From Lutjanus erythropterus (lineage: Eukaryota; Chordata; Actinopteri; Lutjaniformes; Lutjanidae): a stretch of 64,000 nt of DNA. Numbering within the stretch: the first letter of the stretch is position 1; the number at the start of each line of letters is the position of its first letter. Where the stretch lies: the NCBI GenBank assembly GCA_020091685.1, contig CM034606.1, positions 14,493,695-14,557,694 on the forward strand, in the 5' to 3' direction. Under the pieces are notes generated by a model. It did not search any database. It worked only from the letters and a program-made list of their open reading frames with translations, and was not told the origin of the DNA. Made by a program: the position numbers and the translations under genes. Shown one piece after another: positions 1 to 14,600 of the stretch.

Positions 1-2086
1 CTCTCTCTCCTCCCCTGCCCCAGGACCGGGGACTGAGGGCTGTCTATGGAAGGTCATGGAGATAAGGTGAAATGTTGTTCTGCTGTGGAGATAGGGAACT
101 GCTGCAATTACTGCCACGTCAATGGAAAGGCCTTTAAATATCTGCTGCTCACTGAGGAGGGGAGGTGGGGAAACATCCACTCCCTTAGTGCATTGTAAAG
201 AGTATAATCTCAACATGTTGTTTTATTTCATATTAATTTTTTTCTCAAAATTAGCGGGTATGTCTGACATTTCTCCCCAAATATTATGTAGGCTTTTCTC
301 TTTAGAGGCTCTTTTAGAATCAGGTCATTTAATTTTAGTAACTGAAACATTTCACATCGAGTAATTTGCTCCAGTGTGGGATCAACAATGTTTATCTGAT
401 CTTTATGTATCCTATAAGTTATCAGGCAGTATGATTGAAATGAACAAAAAATACATACTTTATGATTCTGCAGTTGTGTGCAACAGTCACTCAGTAGGTA
501 CAGTAGATAGACAGACAGACAGTAGTAAATATAAAGTGCAATATAAAATGCATTAAAAAATAAGATTACCTTAAAAGTGCTAAAGGGAAAATAAGTTTAG
601 GATTTCAAGGAGGCTCCTCTCTGTCCATTTAAGATGTCTGGTACCAAAAACCGTTTTTAAAAAGGAGCAGATAAAATATAATAATTCAGAAAAACAGAGC
701 TTTTACATGAAAATTACCTCACTAATTCAGAAAAAACAGACTTTTTTTCTGAATGAAGTTAATGCCATAAGCTTCCCCAAGATTTACAATATTCATGGAT
801 TTAGTTTTGATGTTTTTAGAAAGTAGGCCTGTTGCTTGTCCCCCAACGTTAGTATTATAACGTTAGCAGCACTCTGATGTGTGTCCTGCTGCTCCCTGGC
901 CTGCAGTGATTGAACTGTTGTTAGCTGGTTCTGTTATTATGACAGTCTGGATAGCTAGCTAAACCATGAGAATGAGATTTTCACAGTGCTTCTTTATTTT
1001 GAACCCATACCCAATTGGGCTCTCAGTCAAGGGAGTTAGCTAGCCCTCAGGGCTACTCCATTGAGCACAATGAATGTGATTATTCTTCTTCTATGGAGAC
1101 ATATTCCAGGTGTTAAGCCTTTACAGGTGGTCAGCACACACACTGTAACTTCGTCTCATAAAACAGACAGAGGCGCAACCTAGTGATCTATAGTACTAGT
1201 AAATTAAAACTACTTCAGAAACAGTTTTGAAGTTATCAGCAGACTTACTTCTTATCTGAACCTTGTGTGCTGCCTAAATAGCTTTAGAGATCTAGAAGTC
1301 AGTGGTTAGTGGCTGTGCGAAATTACATTTGATTCATCAGTGTCATATGTATTGTGTGGATGAAGGACAGCAGTGCATTGTGGTCAAATCCATCAAATTA
1401 CAGGTGATACAGCACATCTACAGTATGCATCTCTACAGTAGGTGTGAGCCTGGACATATGCATGCAAGCATATCTGCAGATTGTCTCACACTGAATTAAT
1501 TTCCCACATCATATCTGTGCTCCTGTCTGTCCCTCTCTGACTTTCACTCTCATGCCTTAATCCGGGATCTGAAGCGAGGAGGTACCTGAGGTGCTTTAGC
1601 TGAGTGAAAATTACATTTACACTGACATGGAAAGGCAGGTCCATCCCTGGAGTGGAACTAAAGTCTGGCTGGTGCTAGCCGCTGTCAAGCATCCATTCTC
1701 ATAAAAATCTCCCTGGAGGCTGCAGGTTTGCAGCTCACTTTTGAGCAGCTTGTTTGAGGGAGACATGTCACAATCACCTCTATGGTCTCATTGAGCTGGT
1801 TTCTCATAGTCTCACCTGCAGACACGTTGATTGTTCATGTGTATGAGCAGCATCTGCACGTGCTGCTCGTCTTCTCTTGTGTGCTTTGATTGTATTTGGT
1901 GATACCTTTAGTTGTGCACCTACATTTATAATTTTATATTCAACCTAAATATATAGAGTTGTGTGTTACTACAATGCATAAGGAAAATCAAAATAAAAGA
2001 CACTTGATGGTCATGAAGCTACTGAAGTTGATCATAGTGCTGTAGTAGTCTGCAGTTTGCACACATGCTGTAATTGCAGTTGCTAT

Positions 2087-2435
2087 GGTTAAAAGCTGCA
2101 CAAATCAATTTTTTTCATATGAACAATAGATCAAATTACTTGCATTCAGTGTGGAGGGTGTCACTCATAAAGCCACTGAGAATTATCACCAAACTTTCCG
2201 ATTCCCTTTAGCTCTTTTTCTGACCCCAATCTCTGCTAATGTTAACCTGATTTTCAGCAGCTGCAGGCAGCTGTTTTCAGTGATAAACTTCTGATAAACC
2301 CACTGTACAGTACTGCCCAACAGGCAGACAAAGTTAGTGACCAGCTGAGGAACATTTAGAAGCTAAAGAGTCAGATAATTCCCTCAGTAGTTGGTAGAGA
2401 CTAAAACAGAGCTAAAAGGACAGTGAAATACTGTA
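2087..2435 (+). repeat. D-family interspersed repeat, copy 1
   Basis: Starts TTAAAAGCTGCACAAATCAA and aligns with copies at 42545 and 51798. Shared blocks include ATGGATCAAAT-like sequence, GTGTCACTCAT, CTGAGAATTATCACC, CAGCTGTTTTCAG, GATAA-CCCACTGTA and GAGTCAGATA. The end lies near AAAAGGACAGTGAA. Copies all begin TTAAAGC, suggesting a DNA element with TTAA target. Confidence 0.6.
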
Positions 2436-3588
2436 CACTAGTCAAGTTGCCAGCAACACTAATCCAAATGAATGCTTGGTGTTGGTTGGTGTAAATGAGA
2501 AAATGTTGACTTTTCAGTTTGTTCCACATCCTCACTAGTATGTTGACGATAACAAGCAACGGCAAGTCCTGTACACTGTAAACTGATCAGCTGTTTCAGC
2601 TGTGCTATGTTCCATAACCGAGATAACATCAAAATAATAACTCGGCACCCAGTAGCTTTTAGGCATAGGGCTGCAAAGAGCAATTATTCCCATTTTGTTA
2701 TTAATGCATCAGTTACTTTCCACAAATAATCATTCGGCCTACAGTTGGGTAAAAATTAAAAATGTCCAAGATTACAAAATACTGTCCTCAAATGTCTATG
2801 TTGTTCAGTTTATGTAGAAAAATCATCAAATCCTCACACACACTGTGTTTGCAGATTCTATACTGTTACTGTTTTCTTATCAACTGATCAACTGAGTTAC
2901 ATTTCCAGCAGCAGTAGCAATGGCTTAATTTAAAGACACAGAAGAATAACTGGTTGATGAGAATGAGCAGTGAAAGACGCCTATTGAAACTCAGACTTTA
3001 TCAACAGATAATCAAAGGAAAGACCTCACGGCACTCAGTTTGATTGACAAGCAAACTGCTGGAAAAGCAATTAACAAATTTAACAGAAAGCACTTTGCTC
3101 AGTCCTGTCAGCAAATTTGTTAAAAAAAAAAAAGATGAAAAATCTTGTGGACAACCTTTTCAAGGACGTGGAAACCTTGAGTAATATTGCTTGAGTAGAG
3201 GAGCAATAAGCAGCCAGATTGACTTTTAAATGAATCTGAGGTCGAAGCAAGGAGCAACGTCTTTGTATCCGCCCCTACGCTGCTGCTCCGGTCAATTCTC
3301 TCGCCATAATGACGCCTTGATGACAGCGCTAACCTCTTCTGAAGAGAGTGGCTAAGACAGGCTCACCGCCATAAAGTGACCAATTAGCTCCCACCCCTGA
3401 GATCCATGTAGCTCAGATGCTGTGTCATAGCGGAGCTTGCTGGGGGCATGTGGCAGGCTCTTTAGTCTGATGGAGCTGGAGATGACCAGCAGTGGTAGCC
3501 CCGGGTCAAAGGAGCGCAGACAAACAGCTAGATAGTGTCTCTCTCAGGACAGGGGGGACAGCAGTGGTGAGCTTGTTGGTATAAATCA

Positions 3589-3613
3589 CCCCCCCCCCCC
3601 CCCCCCCCCCCCC
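3589..3613 (+). repeat. Poly-C run of 25
   Basis: An uninterrupted C homopolymer after ATAAATCA. Length is likely polymorphic and prone to sequencing error. Confidence 0.95.
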
Positions 3614-4049
3614 ACATTCACTCCACCATTACTACGGCTTAATCCCACTCCAGTCTGACACTGTAGAGAAGAGTCAAGGTGGAGTATATCTTGTGCCTCT
3701 TCATGGAAATGCCACGCTGTATGTCCATGCATACATTATCTTCATTATTTAGTCTTGATGAGTCCAAAGAGCTCCTTCAGGAAGATGCATATTTTAATCG
3801 TGTGTCTTGTCCTAAAAAATAAAGTTTTTTAGGACTACTTTACTAATAGAGGGGGATCATTAAATATTTCCATTGAAAATAGAATTGTTTTTGTAAAACT
3901 TTTTCGGTTTACTCACCTACTGGGTATCTACTACTAAGTGCAATGCAAAAACATTATTTTACAGTGTGCAACCCTGTCACTACACTATAATTACAGTTAC
4001 CATTAGTTTCAGGACTCCTTACACTTTATGTTGTCCAATAAACTTAAAA

Positions 4050-4702
4050 TTAAAGGAGCGATATGTTGCAATTCCACATCCAAAAATGAGTACTGCAGTC
4101 TCAATACTGAATTGGAGACATAGACGGTATATTAAATAGGTTCAATCCTTATTTAATATACAGTTTGTGGTTGAAGCGATTTCTTTCCCCTGCCCCCTCC
4201 CTCCAGAGCCAAGTGAGCTCAGGCAGGCTGCAGGAACACTGCAGGAGTGTAAGACGAGCACAGCATTGTAATTTGACAATGAAAAGTCCCACACTGTAAG
4301 CTGATCAGCTGTTTGTAACTGTCACTTGTCTGTCAATGTAAAGCTAAGCATGTTATCCTTTAAACAAAAGCGCACTGCTCTGAAAATACACTCTCTGGAG
4401 TTGTAGTTTAGTGGCTGCAGCTCCATTAACGTATTGCTTAACTTAACCGTTATAAAGATCTGCTCCTTCTAAAAGATTATTGATGATTTCTCACAACTCA
4501 TAAACAGACACCAACTCATTCTGCAAACATTTCGCATTAATTTGAGCTCTAATTAATGTGAAATGAGCAAACTGAAGATTTAGTCCAGACGGGAATTAGG
4601 AGAAAACCGTGGCACAGAGAAGTGAGTATTAAAATTTAGCTCTCTAATGATGTATCATGGTCATTTTATGACAGATTACAGTAAATATAACAAAGATTTA
4701 AA
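4050..4702 (+). repeat. C-family TTAAAGGAG element, copy 1
   Basis: Begins TTAAAGGAGCGATATG and aligns along its length with 54144-54848. Shared blocks are GGAGACA-AGAC-GTATATT, TATTTAATAT, GGTTGAAGCGA, GGAACACTGCAGGAG, GATCAGCTGTTTGTAACTG, GGAGTTGTAGTTT, AAAGATTATT-ATGATTT, and ATCATGGTCATTTTATGAC. The 3' terminus is eroded. Confidence 0.7.
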
Positions 4703-7253
4703 TATTACACAAAATTTTGCGATGGGTGTATTTAAGTGTATTTATTTTCCTGCTAAATGATATGACGATATAATGCCATTAAAACTGATCCGTTTTGATT
4801 CACAGGGATCATTGGATCCAACACAGCATCAGTGTTCACTAGTATTTTAGCATCATTTTAAAAACAAATAAATAAATATTTTATAGCTATAGAAATAGAC
4901 CCTTTTGTGCCAGTTTGTTTTGTTACCCAGCAACAAAAGCAATGCACAGTATTAATGATAACACATACTCTATCACTTACTGTTTTTTTAGATTAGAGAT
5001 TGTAACTCCAATTTTATTGATGAGTTCTAATGTTAACAACTGGAAATCAACTGCAAAGTTGACCAATTTACAACATAACCAGTTTTACATGTGTTATTAA
5101 TTGACCGGGGACCAGTGCGCAAACAGACGGTTCACTTTAGTCATGCTAGAGAGTGCCGTTTTTAAAGAGTGGATGATACTCCTCAGTGAAAAAGACTCAA
5201 GCTATATGCTCCTAAGATAAGCTGGAGAGGTAAATCATTGATTGCACGGTCCCAACCTGCAACAAGCACAAAAATCAATGAAAAAGAATCACTTCAAATC
5301 TCTTTGTTCTACCTTTTTTGGGCTTCTATGCTTGAATCAAGGATGATTGTAGCATTCTGAGGCATATGTTAAAGGGGGCGATGAGACAAAGGTCACTGGG
5401 TTGTTAACACCATTACTTTGCTTGTTTCCTAATCAGGGTGAAAACAAATCTCTGATGAATGACTCCTCTCCCTCTACCACCCTCAGTCTCTGTCTCTCTG
5501 TGGTCACTGTGTACACTAAGTGGGATGGCTAATAAGTCCCTGTTGGGCTACATGGCTGGCTCCCAGCTAATCACTTTTTGAGACAGAATCTTCAAAGTGT
5601 GCCCTCTTGTCTGATGCTAATCTGGGCCAAGTGGGGGCTCTGTAGATGGATGAGCGTGGGCTGAGGGTAGATTGGCTCGAGTTAGAGCTGCTCCATCCAA
5701 ATCATCCGTCCGTTTATTTCAGTAATGTGGTATGGGTGACTGTGTGAAAATGTGATAAATTGACGTCCAACGCTGACATTATTGTGTGCAGCCATTCATT
5801 ATTGATACTGACCTTGGACCTGCGTCAAAGAAAAGTAAAAGCTTGTACACGCTTGGTGACAAATGCAGGGGAAAATGTGTCAGATTAATCAGAAATCAAA
5901 ATAGACGTGTGATGGAATGGATCCTGACATTCGTTAAGCAGACAGTCCTATAAGGCTCTCACCAACACCAACAAAATAAAGGCTACTTTAAGGAATCAGA
6001 GCTTGTTGGGACACTTCAGCTGTGTTTTCTCGATCATCCAGGAAGCAGAAAAACCAAAAACACTGGACCTGTTATTCAAAAATTTGTAGAAAATGCTCAG
6101 TTCTGATCTTTTCTTTGACACCTTTGTAGCGATACATCACTTGCCCAGGTGATGACCTGCCTTCCCACATGGACCAGTGAACACAGAAAAGTGCAGACGT
6201 ACTCTTATATTACATTACTTCTTATCATTTTGGGTCTTACATGTAGCACATATGTAACCCATTATAGTAAAATGACAGAAAGAAGGAGGATTTATACCTA
6301 AGATCATCAGATTTTCCAGAGACCTAAGATCATTAATCGTTAAGATTCTACTTATATAAAATGATATGAATATACATAGCTATTTGACAGTTTTATGCCG
6401 TGCTTAAAGATCTCCACCAGACTTGTAGCCTATTAAGACATACATAAAAATGGTCTGTTGGGAACAATAATTTGTGACTGATCTGCTTTTTGCCCCCCAA
6501 ACAGCATAATTTCCACATTAAATTTCTTTTTAAAAGGTGTCTACTCCTTCTAGCTCATTAAAAATTCCAGACTCTATGATTATGCAAATTTTGTTCATTT
6601 CTGAAGTTGTCCTGCTGGACTCAAGATGTCTCCTACTTCACTGAAGGCCACTGGCAGTGTGGTAACTTCAAGTTTCTATGTCACACTTGTTTAAGTGTGA
6701 CTGGAGGGGACTAAAAGTTTGTTGTTGGTTTAGGTAAACTTTTTTAAAAGGACATTTGATTACAACAGTATGTTGTTAAGACACACAGGGTCAAAGTAGT
6801 AGTAATGGCACTATCTGCCCCTGATCTGCCAAATATCTTCTCGATTTATTGATTATGTTTTTGGTCCAAAAATGTCAGAAAATAAACAAATAGAGAACAG
6901 TATCACAATTTCACAAGTCCAATGTGATGTCTTCAAATTTAGCTCATAGGCCAAAACCCAAGGATGTTCAGTTTATTGTCATAGAAGACGGAGAAAAGCA
7001 GCAAATATTCACATTCAGACCTGGAACAGAGATTGTAAACAGTGATTTATTTTTAGCGTATTTGCTAATTAACCTCAAGAGTTATTTAGCTGTAGCTGCA
7101 AATTAATTTCCTGTATGTCCACCGATCAATTAATTGCCTGTCCATTTTTAGCTCTACTTTTACAGAGTCCACATAACTCTTGCATGATGCTACCAGTGTG
7201 TTATGCCTCTTAGCATAATGAAAATTTTAATTCCTGCTATTCGGGGTCTGATG
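4703..7253. other. Unassigned non-coding stretch
   Basis: AT-rich sequence with short open frames lacking any recognisable domain or splice-bordered exon. No element with matched ends was found. Confidence 0.5.
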
Positions 7254-7560
7254 ACAGGCGGTATGGAAGCTCAGGGGTTAGCACTGCTGTCGCCTTACCA
7301 CGCAAAGGTTCAGTCACGCCTGTGACCTTTCTATGTGGACCCAGGGACACCTCCAGGTCTGCTGGGATACATTTCAGCACCTTTTAACATTTGATTTCAG
7401 TACATCAGGAAAGAGCAGTTATAGGGGTAGGCTTTAAGATGCTGATGTAATCCTCACACCCCTGGTTTGAGTCCAGCCAGGGCCGTTTGTTGCATGTTAT
7501 TCCACGTTTCTCTCTTCTCTTGTTTTCTGTTTTCTCTCTTCTGTCTCATACAGTCATAAA
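7254..7560 (+). repeat. SINE-like teleost repeat fragments
   Basis: The first part (7254-7380) follows the common fish pattern of GGCGG-ATGG, GTTAGCACTG, GTCGCCT and CCTTTCT-TGTGGA. The second part (7415-7560) carries a tRNA B-box-like GGTTTGAGTCC followed by TTGCATGTTATTCC and a CT-rich run, typical of tRNA-derived fish SINEs. Both are diverged. Neither is a functional tRNA gene. Confidence 0.5.
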
Positions 7561-10500
7561 ATTACCCCTAAAGTGCATAAAGAAGGAATTATCAGCTAAA
7601 GAAAATGTATGTTTGGATGTGAGGCTGTAAGCATGTGTCTCCTATAGTGTATTTTTATCATCACTTCATGTATGGTAGACCTGAGGGCTACTGCCTACAC
7701 AGTGCATCTGGAATATAGCACGGTATTTTAATATACTTTTAAGTCACATGAGCGTATCACTAGTTCAGACCACCTCTATTACCACATGGCTCAGGGCAGC
7801 ATTTTGCTGCGATTGTGCTAAACAGGCAGTGGATTGACACCAGCTTATTACCCCTGTTTAACAGATTAAATGGCTGACAAATCGAGTGCAGATCCCAGGG
7901 GATTTCATTTGCTCAAAGTAAGCTCAGATCATCATCTTTTTTCATCTTATTAAGAGAATTGCGATTCCCATCATGGCCATCGCTATCGTGGTGCTGGAGA
8001 AATTGCTGCCTGCCTGATCATTCTCATAGGAATGATGGTCCTGATTGAGAAATACAAGCCTCCTTCTCCTTGCCTTCACTACATATATGAGTCAATTGGC
8101 TCTTTTCCCACTATAGCTGGAAGGAGGGGTGGGGGGGGGGTCGACTATGGATGGAACTTCATTGATCAGGACATGGAGGGGGGGTGGAGGAAAGCTGAAC
8201 AGCCAGAGTGAGCTGATTATGGTAATGCTTCAACAGATCGATTAAAGGGATGTGCGTTTGAGGCACAAGAGCGCTCCAATAAATCCTCCATCCTACCCTT
8301 GCTCGCGGTGAAGTGTCTTAGATTCCTCGGCATGACCAAGACTTGGAGACCTGTGCAGAATACCAAACAGCAGATGTGGACAAACACATCAAAAGTGCAT
8401 GCATTATATAAAAAACAAGTGGATAAAAAAATGAGGAATTGTTGATTTCTTTTTAAATTAACAAATTTGTAACCAACACTTTTAAAAAAAAATAAGCTAG
8501 CTTGCTCACATTTGCTCTTAAATTACCCTCTGTCTTATGCAAAAAAAAAACCAAAACTCAACTGAAAATGCATGTTTTGAGTATCAAATACTCACCACCT
8601 GTAGGCTGTAAAGCATTAGGCGTTTTTGAAAATATGCTTATTTGCTTTCTTGCCCTGAGTTAGATGAGAAGATCGATATTTCTCTGATCTGGAAACAGGG
8701 GGAAACAGCTACTGTAGCCTGATTCTGTCCAAGGGTATAAAAATCCACCTCAAAATACCTATGTTCCTCATCTAACTCTGGAAGTGAATATGTTTTATTT
8801 CCCAGAATGTTGACTGTTCCTTCAAGGGTGGCTGAAAAGTTTTTAGCTTGTTTCTTTGTGGAGGACAGGTTCAGGTCTGTCTATACAGGACAATTTTCAA
8901 GCATATTCTTCAGTCATCTGTCTCACAAAAGTCTGACAGAACAGATGGGGCACGATATTAATCAATACAATAGTCTACACAGGCCACATAACAGCTCAGA
9001 TTATATGTGCATAACTGCAACCCAAAGCAGTTTTTGCCCTTCAACTCAATTTTCTTTCGTTTTACGTGTGTGACTGCACTGATGGTATGCTGGGCTCTGA
9101 GCGCTGCCAAAACGCGGTTGACCTACACTTAATACTGTGCCTGAATGCATCCTGCGTAGACACAGACTGCGGACTGAATCTTTTGCTGCTGTTCCGCTAA
9201 TATGCCAGGTCAGGTCTTGGTTACTTGGAACGGAGTGGACCAATGAAGACCTCTTGTTCAAGTCCATGGAAACTTGCTTGAATTGTAGTTGCTTAGCCCT
9301 TGTGTCGCCTTTAAGGGTAAAAGAAATAGGATTTGTCAGTTGCTGTTTGCAACAATACCAGAAAAATAGTTTATTGTCGAGTCTCATTTCCAGGACGTTA
9401 AATGCAGATGTGTTTGGTTGGTGTCATGAGCACAAGAAAATAATGAGGAAATAACATGATGTGGGCATAGCACGTGGTCTCTGCAGATGCAGGCACCACC
9501 ACAAACTTCTGGTGGGTTGTGAGTGAGGAATTATTTTTATGAGTCTATGCAGCCATAGTTTGCTTTTAAACACCAAAGTCTGATGATTTGAAGCTTTGGA
9601 GAGGTGATAGCACAAAACAGAAGTATTATACTTAGCTGTGCTATGTAAAACTTATGCCCGTTCAGAGTATAACAGATACAAATCAAGACAAAGAAGCTTC
9701 CAAGAATTTTTCGAACATCTCAGAACTCAGTTTTCTATTTTTCTTTTAACTACAGATAAAGTGAGTATGTTTCCATTTATGAATGTGTGAAGAACCACAG
9801 CCTTTGTTGACTTTAAAAATGTGGAGGCTAACATTTTAATAAAGCCAATGTTATGTGACTAAGCACAGTGGGCGGAAGCTTTCTCCTGGGTGGGTTTGGT
9901 GAATACACTTCCTCTTGTTTTTCTGGCTTTCTTTGTGTCATATTCACACGGTTACACACATCCACGTCTGATCGATACAAGCTTGTCTTTAACTGAGATG
10001 CAAACACTCGCCTCCAGATCCTGACTTATAAGCCAGCTCCATCCTGGTAATCTGTTTTGTTTCTGTTACTCCTCTGTCTTTTATGTGTTTATCATGATTG
10101 ACTGTAGATGTTTTTGAGGTCAGGTATTATAAATATACGTTTACAGAACACGTACGATGATATCAGAGACACAAAGACAAAAAAAATATTTTTGTCGGTG
10201 AGTTCATCATCAGCCTGATGAGATAAAGATGACCACCAAAGCCATTACAGTTTTATTTGGTGCAGCTGAAGGATTAGTGGGAAGGGATTAATATGGTAAA
10301 AGGAGGCCATAAATATACAGCCCTCTCCTCCTCTCCTTTTTCTGGGCTTTAATTTCCTTCCCAGATCCGCTAGATTTGCCTTGGCAATGCCCAAGGGCAT
10401 TTTCAAGACAGGAAGTTCAAATGCAGAATGAGAGAACAGGCCATGGAAGACAATCACATCCCAAGACAAAGCTAATGGTAGCTTAAATACATTTAAGCAA

Positions 10501-11611
10501 GGCAGTACCTCTTTTTGAATTTTCATATATTTAGCATTGCCATGTGTATATGTGTGGCTCTGTAATTGACGGTTAACGCATTTTTAACCATGTAGCCATG
10601 TAGCACTGCTTGATTGTTCTTGAAGTCATCATTGTCTGAAGGCTTGCGTGATGAATTTCATGTTGTTGTGTTTGTCTTGGCTCACAGGACGTGTGTGTGT
10701 GTGTGTGTGCATCTTCACTGGTTCACTGCCTCCCTGCTGCAGGGTTCAGCTGGAAGCAGTCAGCTTGTTGCATCATCTACCACGGTGATGGGAGCGCAGA
10801 AGCCCCATTACACTGTTTGGACGCATGTGCATGGAGGTGATTCATCTCCTAAGCTTTGTTCTTTCTCCTCAGCATGATTTGTCTTTGCCACAGACAGCGA
10901 CGACCCCTGGACTCCTCTGGTGTCTCATTCATTTACACAACGGCAGGTGTGTGTAGGTGCAATGCAAGAGATGATATGGTCTGCGGCTTAACGCCGCTGT
11001 GCAGGAGAAATCCTATAGAGCTGCTGCCTGTGTGAAATTACCATTAATGAGCGGCTCTCAGACCACTCTACAACTTGCATCATCATGGTCACGAGAAAAT
11101 GTAATATTTACGCTTTCCTGGGGGTCGATCAGATCACGTATAAAAATTTTATTATGTCTGCTTTTTAAAAAATCTTTGAAATCTTAACAGTTTGATCTTT
11201 GCTGAAGAGGTGGTTGAGAGGGTGGTTAATCATGTTCCCATGTGGAGGTCTGCAGCCAGCCATCCCACTGAAGCGTGTTGTACTCTGGTTCTGCTGATGA
11301 ATGACCCCCAGCTCCCCACAGTCATGCATATTGATATATACCCATGTCGATGTAAAGGCACTTAACACATGGAGCGCTCGCTAGCTCTCTACTCTGCCAC
11401 TGTGTAGGGAAATTGTTAAGTCACTCAGATTCATAAGCAGGTTACCATGGAGACACTTAGACAGCAGTAGCCATACCTTCTAAGCCACTGAATCATAAAT
11501 GGGAGACGGCACTATGGGCCAACATATCTCAATGGTTATTACTACCAGCTAATACACACTATACATCATGGAAAGGACACAAGAAGATACACATCTCAAA
11601 TCTCCTGTTTA

Positions 11612-11613
<2 letters not shown>
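7561..11613. other. Unassigned non-coding stretch
   Basis: The largest open frames (near 9046-9454, both strands, and 10245-10526) show no domain, no convincing splice borders and no codon pattern. 7790-8340 is non-repetitive with balanced composition and could be conserved non-coding DNA, which cannot be judged from one sequence. A short (TG)n lies near 10687-10708. Confidence 0.45.

Positions 11614-11678
<65 letters not shown>
11614..11678 (+). repeat. (TG)n microsatellite, 65 bp
   Basis: Uninterrupted TG dinucleotides, the longest such array in the window. Confidence 0.98.
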
Positions 11679-11679
<1 letters not shown>

Positions 11680-14600
11680 AAGGACGCAAATTATGGGGGG
11701 GTCCGGGACAGTTGTCAACAACAGTAATATTTCTTTAATATTTAAGATTAATTTACCTACGTAATTTGGTTCCTGCTGCATGTAATATGCCATGCATGTA
11801 GCTGTCATGATATAATTTTGTTTATAATTTTGAAAATAATGGAAAACCTCATTGATGAAAAAAGACATAATTACGACAAACACTATTTAAAAATATTAAG
11901 TCACTGTTAGGCTTGTAACATTCTGGATTTTTACTCATTAGCAACAAAACATAGACCTGCTTCTTGAGGAAAACTAAATCTAATATATTTGCTTTAGTTC
12001 AGGTAAAGGGTGTTGTTTCTGTCCTACTACTCTAAATAATAGTTTTCAGTGGACACTATTATTTTATTATTACTATTAATAAGCATTTGAACATGGTGGT
12101 ACAACCCAGTTATCCAGTATATAGCAATAAGGTTTTCCTCTATACACATTAACACAAAAGTGCTTTGACGGCAGTTTTGGTGATCCCTTCGGGAACTGCT
12201 CTTGAGAATTTTTTTCCCTCCAACAGTGAAATGAAATATCCACCCTTGGTGTGTGTGTGTGTCTGTGTGTGTGTGTGTTGTGTCATCACGGCATGAACTT
12301 CACCTGTTAGGGTCTTACTCTGCAGCGTAATTATTTCATTCCAGTTAATTACGGTTCACCTTTTTACCTCAGACTGTTTGATGACATACGTTTTATGAGA
12401 TCAATACTTGTTCTAGGCTTGCCAAAACTGAGAGACTGTCATAAACACCACACATGCACACAGAGACACAGACACACACACACAAGAAATCAAATAGCAA
12501 CTGAAAAGTAATTGAATGATTCAATCTGTGAAGCACACAAACCAGTTCACATTCATTTCACCTCCGAGCCGAATCTCATATTACAATCTAAAAAGGCCCA
12601 AAGAGACCACAATTGTTCTACCCCCTCTCTCTTCAAATGGAGATCTACTTTAATCACGTTGTTCAAGTGGAATGAACACTTTCTGGTTAAATCTGCGGTT
12701 GTGACAGCGACATGAGGGACAGACGCGTTGTGACATTTTGAGATCTGTGCAGTACAGTTGTTTCTGGGTTGAGACGCAGTGTGTCTGAAATAACACCATC
12801 CGACAGGTGGAACAGAAGTGAGAAATCTTTGAATGAATCGGCAGCTCAACATGACCTTGATTACATCACTGTCTTGTCCTTTCTTCTCATTGGACCGCTG
12901 ACCCAAAACAAGTGAAGGCTAATCTGGGAGTAATTGAAAAAATAACAGAGCTCTTCGACGAACTGATTTAAGGGGAGCTCGTGTGTTTATCCATCTAGCA
13001 GTCCAAATAGAGAGAGGACAGGACCCTGCGGCCTAATCCAAAGTTATGACTGTGTTTCACCTCTCGGGCGGTGCTCGCACACCCACTTTGTGTGATAGCC
13101 AACTGTTATTGCTGCACCAAATGACCGCCCATTAATCCTGTCCCCCTGCCCTGCAGCTGAATCAAACTTGAGAAGCGTGAGCGTGGGAGAGAAAATGTGG
13201 TGATAGTAAAGCACAACCTGGATTGACTCCAAAAGGTCCACACAACTGTTTGTGTGTGGGTGTGCGGGTGAAGTCCTTACTCAACCGACGGTAAAAAGGT
13301 ATATTGTTATGGACCGGATGCCAACTCTTTTCTTGGGATTACGGCCGTGCCAATTCAGTCTTATTCACAAACAGGCCAGTTATAGCTCGGTCAGCAGTAT
13401 TCAGAGTTAGCATGTTGGTGAATAAACAGGTAATGAATGGTTCAGAGAATGAATGAATACATGAATAGATAAAAGGCTCAGAGTTTGTCATTGGGTTGCT
13501 TGCTGGAGAGCCGTTTCCTCACCTCGAATGGACAAGAATATAAATGTTATTTACTGAATGACGCATCCAAACCTTTGCTCTGTCTGCTCATTAACACCGA
13601 GAGAATAGAGACACAGATGTCGTCTTCTCAGCATTGATTTCTTACAACACAACACAGCGAGTTATTGGGAAAAACACTTTTGGATTATTATTTACCTGCA
13701 CTTCCAGATATCAGACTCGTGTTTCTCATTAAACTGCTGATATTTTCTAAACCACAGCCAAAGCTTCCAAAGCTAAAACCAGACAGCAAACCTGTTCTCA
13801 TCACAACACAAGCCTCTTAGGTTGGTGTGTAAGTGGAATTTAACTGAAATGTAAATTGATGATCAATGATGAAGTAAAATTACCCCTTGAAGGCAATAAA
13901 CACTTAATTGTACTAAAGGGTTGGGTCATTCAAACTGGATGACAACATATTCTCTCAAATGCTCCTATTAGTGTCTATCAATGCAGATAGAAAAAATGAG
14001 ACAAGACAAAGTAGAACTCATTACTTGCACATAACTCCAGTGATATAAATATGTGCACAGCCTTTTTCATTGATAAGGAAAATTTGAACTTGAAATTGTA
14101 CTGTTAACAGTTTACTTAAATATGTGAAAACACAACACACAAACCTGCATAACAAATTCACATAATATATGAAACCCAATCCAACTACAATAACTTGATG
14201 CCTCGAACTTCAGCAATTCTTTTTGTAGAGAAATTATCAGAATTGTCGAGCGTGATTCATCCTTCCGCCTACAAGTGTATCCCTTTGCATTGCCAAATGC
14301 TTCACCCATTTACACACAGTTGTTTTCAAGCATTTGTTATACATCCCACTGGTGTTGGAATCCTTTTGAATGAAATAGAGCCATTCTTTAGACCATTTAG
14401 CTCAACATTTGAACCATGTTTACAGTAGCAACTAGCTAAAGAAGGTTACCTGCTGTCAGAGCCATATAGAGAGAGCGTTGCTGTAATGTTAGCTAGCCGT
14501 TTGGTGATGCATCTGTAACGCCCGCACCAACCTCAGAGGCCTACTATTTCAATCGATAGCTCGTGTGTGTGGCACTGAAATGAGGCACCGCTGTGAGTCA

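Larger units (their letters stand above)
1..4049. other. Non-coding DNA upstream of the visible exons
   Basis: No supported gene. It holds a D-family repeat at 2087-2435 and a 25-nt poly-C run at 3589-3613. The remainder is AT-rich and unremarkable. I cannot say whether it is intron of adgra1 or intergenic. Confidence 0.6.

Noticed and set aside
7440..7490. tRNA-like B-box sequence
   Set aside because: No cloverleaf, A box or intact arms; it belongs to a degenerate SINE-like repeat.
9046..9454. Overlapping 113- and 105-codon open frames on opposite strands
   Set aside because: No domain, no paired splice signals, and each is explained by the other's lack of stops. No recognisable homologue.
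10741..10838. Possible exon with GCTGCAG acceptor and GAG/GTGATT donor
   Set aside because: The translation (GSAGSSQLVASSTTV...) shows no GAIN or other ADGRA similarity, and it exits in phase 1, incompatible with the phase-0 entry at 21201.
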